Assembly (NCBI GenBank): GCA_023700885.1
Contig: JAMPYA010000085.1
Coordinates: forward strand, 1 to 8,562
DNA length: 8,562 nt
Direction: 5' to 3'
From: Flavobacteriaceae bacterium
Lineage (GTDB): Bacteria > Bacteroidota > Bacteroidia > Flavobacteriales > Flavobacteriaceae
Of the stretch, positions 6,346 to 8,562 are shown one piece after another. The translations under genes and the position numbers were made by a program. The notes beneath the pieces were generated by a model. It saw only the letters and a program-made list of their open reading frames with translations, ran no database searches and was not told the DNA's origin. Positions within the stretch are counted from its first letter, which is position 1, and every line of letters begins with the position of its first letter.

Positions 6346-7228
6346 AATTCTTCCTTTTATTATTTTATTATTACTGACTTTCAGTTCTTTAGCGCAAGAA
6401 TTTCAAGCTAAAGTAATCGTCAATTCTGAAAAAATTCCGGGTTCTAACAAACAAATATTTAGTACTTTAGAAAACTCCCTGAATGAATTTGTCAACCAAA
6501 AAAAATGGACAAATCAAACTTATGAGTCAAAAGGACAGATTGTATGTGTTTTTACATTGAATATTTTAGAGCAACCAAATCCTAACGAATTCAAAGCTTC
6601 TATTCAATTACAAGCCTCAAGACCTGTATTTAATTCAACTTATACCACTCCAATTTTTAATTATAAAGACGATCAATTCTCTTTTAGGTACACAGAATTT
6701 GAGCCTTTGTTTTACAATCCAAATAATTTTCAATCAAACTTAGTTGCTGTCATTTCTTATTATAGCTACATTATTTTGGGATTTGATGCAGACACATTTG
6801 CAGAAAAAGGAGGTGAAGAACATTATTATCAAGCTCAAAATATTGTTAGTTTAGCACAACAAAGCAGTTATATTGGATGGAATTCTAATGATGGATTACG
6901 CAATAGATATAATTTAGTTAATGAATTACTTTCACCAACTTTTGATGTTGTAAGAAATGCTTCATATAAGTATCATATTAATGGTTTAGATATGATGTTT
7001 GCTGATAATTTTAACTCAAAAGAAGTGATATCTAATGCAATAATTTCTTTAGATGAATTATTTAACCAAAGACCGAATTCTGTATTAATCCGCGTTTTTA
7101 TGGATGCAAAATCAGAAGAAATTGCCAATATATTTTCTGATGGTCCAAAAATAGAAACCAATGAATTGAAAAGAGTACTCAATTCAATTTCTGCAATAAA
7201 TTCATCTAAGTGGCAAAAAATAAAATAG
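6338..7228 (+). CDS. DUF4835 family exported protein
   Basis: This 296-residue protein matches my memory of DUF4835, a Bacteroidota family of unknown function usually found just after coaBC. It has a clear Sec signal peptide, MNKILPFIILLLLTFSSLAQ, with cleavage expected after Ala19, so the mature protein begins QEFQAKVIVNSEKI and acts in the periplasm or at the outer membrane. Recognisable blocks include QIFSTLENSLNEFVNQKKWT (39-58), the aromatic-rich FEPLFYNPNNFQSNLVAVISYYSYIILG, and a C-terminal stretch DGPKIETNELKRVLNSI. No catalytic motif was recognised and no lipobox is present. The ATG lies within the last codons of coaBC (8-base overlap), so expression is tied to CoA synthesis and envelope assembly genes. 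The link to bamD in the same operon hints at an envelope role, but that is inference. Confidence 0.85.
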   Translation: MNKILPFIILLLLTFSSLAQEFQAKVIVNSEKIPGSNKQIFSTLENSLNEFVNQKKWTNQTYESKGQIVCVFTLNILEQPNPNEFKASIQLQASRPVFNSTYTTPIFNYKDDQFSFRYTEFEPLFYNPNNFQSNLVAVISYYSYIILGFDADTFAEKGGEEHYYQAQNIVSLAQQSSYIGWNSNDGLRNRYNLVNELLSPTFDVVRNASYKYHINGLDMMFADNFNSKEVISNAIISLDELFNQRPNSVLIRVFMDAKSEEIANIFSDGPKIETNELKRVLNSISAINSSKWQKIK

Positions 7229-7264
7229 AAATATTGTATTTTTAATCGCTAAAAAAATAAAAAT

Positions 7265-8562
7265 TTGCTTACTTCATTAACCATTCATAATTACGCACTC
7301 ATTGAAGAACTTCATGTAGATTTTACAGATGGACTTACTATGATAACCGGTGAAACTGGTGCCGGAAAATCAATTCTTTTAGGTGCATTAGGATTAGTAT
7401 TAGGTAATAGAGCAGATTTAAATAGTTTAAAAGATCAATCTAAAAAATGCGTAATTGAGGCTGTTTTTAAAATAGATAATTATAATTTAACAAGCTTTTT
7501 TGAAGAAGAAAATATTGATTTTGAAGTAGATACAATTATCCGAAGAGAGATTCTTCCCGGAGGTAAATCCAGGGCTTTTATAAATGATACTCCAGTAAAT
7601 TTATCTGTCTTGGCTATTTTAAATTCTTATTTAATAGATGTTCATAGCCAAAATCAAACTACAGCAATAATACAAACAGCATTTCAGTTTGAGATATTAG
7701 ATGCTTTAGCAAATCACAAACCTAAAGTTGAATCCTATAAAAGAGGTTTAGCATTATTTAAAAATTTGCAAAAAGAATTTTCTGAACTTTTAAATCAACA
7801 ACATAAAGCTAATGAACAGCATGATTACAACTCATTTTTATATAATGAATTAAAAATTGCTAATTTAAAAGAAACAGAACAAGAAGAATTAGAAGCGTTA
7901 TTAGAAAAGTTAAACCATATTGAAGTAATTAAGCAAAATTTAGGAGATGCTATTCAACTGTCTGAGAATGAAGAAATAGGAATAGATAATTTACTTAAAA
8001 AGTTTAAAATTAATATTCAAAGAGTTTCGACTTTTGCTAAAGATTATGAAAATATATATAATAGATTTGAAAGTATTTTTATTGAATATCAGGATATAAT
8101 ATCAGAACTTGAAAAAGCTTTTGAAAAGCTTGATGTAGATCCATCTGAGATAGAAAATTTGAATCAACGTTTGCAATTAATTTACTCACTTCAAAAGAAA
8201 CATCATCTAAATTCAATTTCAGATTTATTAGTGCTTCAGGAAGAATTAGCAGAGAAAATAAAAATTGTTGAAAATGCTTCAGAAGTTATTAAAGAGAAAG
8301 AGTTAGAAATTAAAAAAGTAGAGGTACAATTAAACCAATTAGCTACAGAAATTCATCAGAAAAGATTAAAAGTAATACCAGATTTAACATCACAATTAGA
8401 GTATATTCTAAAACAACTTGGAATGCCAAATGCTCAATTTAAAATTGTTTTAAACCTAATAGATACTTTTTCTAGCAATTGAAAAGATGAGATAGAATGG
8501 TTATTTTCTGCAAATAAAGGATCTAATTTAGGAGCATTAAAGAAAGTTGCTTCTGGTGGTGA
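7265..8562 (+). pseudogene. recN: DNA repair protein RecN, interrupted by in-frame TGA and cut by the window edge
   Basis: RecN is an SMC-like ATPase acting in double-strand-break repair. The N-terminal part is intact: LTSLTIHNYALIEELHVDF (2-20), Walker A GETGAGKS (29-36), LPGGKSRAFIND (97-108), IDVHSQNQT (124-132), then long charged coiled-coil arms (about 150-370). The frame meets TGA at 8480-8482 after 405 residues, yet the same frame continues without a break: KDEIEWLFSANKG, then LKKVASGG, the start of the ABC signature, up to base 8562. About 550 residues are usual, so a product ending at the TGA would lack the signature, Walker B and the second half of the ATPase head. Relatives appear to have Gly at the TGA, so GGA to TGA fits. 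The start is TTG at 7265: an in-frame TAA lies at 7250-7252 with no ATG between, and the first internal Met is just before Walker A. It could also be a functional gene carrying a sequence error. Confidence 0.85.

Noticed and set aside
6973..7182. 69-codon minus-strand frame inside DUF4835
   Set aside because: Antisense to the DUF4835 coding sequence, with no promoter or protein-like motif.
1..8562. Genome-wide reassignment of UGA to glycine or tryptophan
   Set aside because: All other genes use normal GGN and TGG codons with no internal TGA over about 2,300 codons; one TGA is better explained by a point mutation or an error.
8400..8562. Frameshift in recN as the reason for the early stop
   Set aside because: The same frame encodes conserved RecN sequence on both sides of the TGA, so no base was gained or lost.
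1..8562. Mobile elements, CRISPR arrays, tRNA or rRNA genes, riboswitches
   Set aside because: No transposase-like protein, repeated spacer pattern, structural RNA signature or long leader was seen; gaps between genes are all under 100 bases apart from partial-gene edges.

Overview
The window is AT-rich, compactly coded chromosomal DNA from a member of the Bacteroidota, most likely the class Flavobacteriia. Three things point there. Several proteins belong to families typical of that group (a DUF6913-like protein, DUF4835, the short Bacteroidota-type RNA polymerase omega, a 5'-nucleotidase split into two exported proteins). The start sites lack Shine-Dalgarno sequences. Two upstream regions carry the Bacteroidota -7 promoter motif TAnnTTTG. 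No mobile element, CRISPR array, tRNA, rRNA or phage gene was seen.

Layout: (1) positions 1-171 hold the C-terminal end of an unrecognised protein. (2) Positions 257-1922, on the minus strand, hold two adjacent genes that together make up a UshA-like 5'-nucleotidase: a lipoprotein with the C-terminal domain, then a Tat-signal protein with the metallophosphatase domain. (3) From 1975 everything reads rightward. A first tight group is the DUF6913-like gene, dapA (lysine and diaminopimelate synthesis) and a ferritin. (4) A promoter with an 8-bp inverted repeat around it sits at about 3920-3977. A second group follows: bamD (outer-membrane protein assembly), rpoZ (RNA polymerase omega), coaBC (coenzyme A synthesis), a DUF4835 gene and recN (DNA repair). 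Members of this group overlap or nearly touch each other up to DUF4835, which suggests one housekeeping operon; recN follows after 36 bases.

The main anomaly is in recN. The reading frame runs 405 codons, meets an in-frame TGA at 8480-8482, and then continues in the same frame with clearly RecN-like sequence (KDEIEWLFSANKG, then LKKVASGG) to the window edge. The TGA stands where relatives appear to have glycine, so one base change (GGA to TGA) would explain it. It is either a nonsense mutation that removes the C-terminal ATPase half, a sequencing error, or local readthrough. Nothing else in the window supports a changed genetic code. I did not find a convincing undescribed multi-gene system; the rest is conserved core genome with some lineage-specific details.
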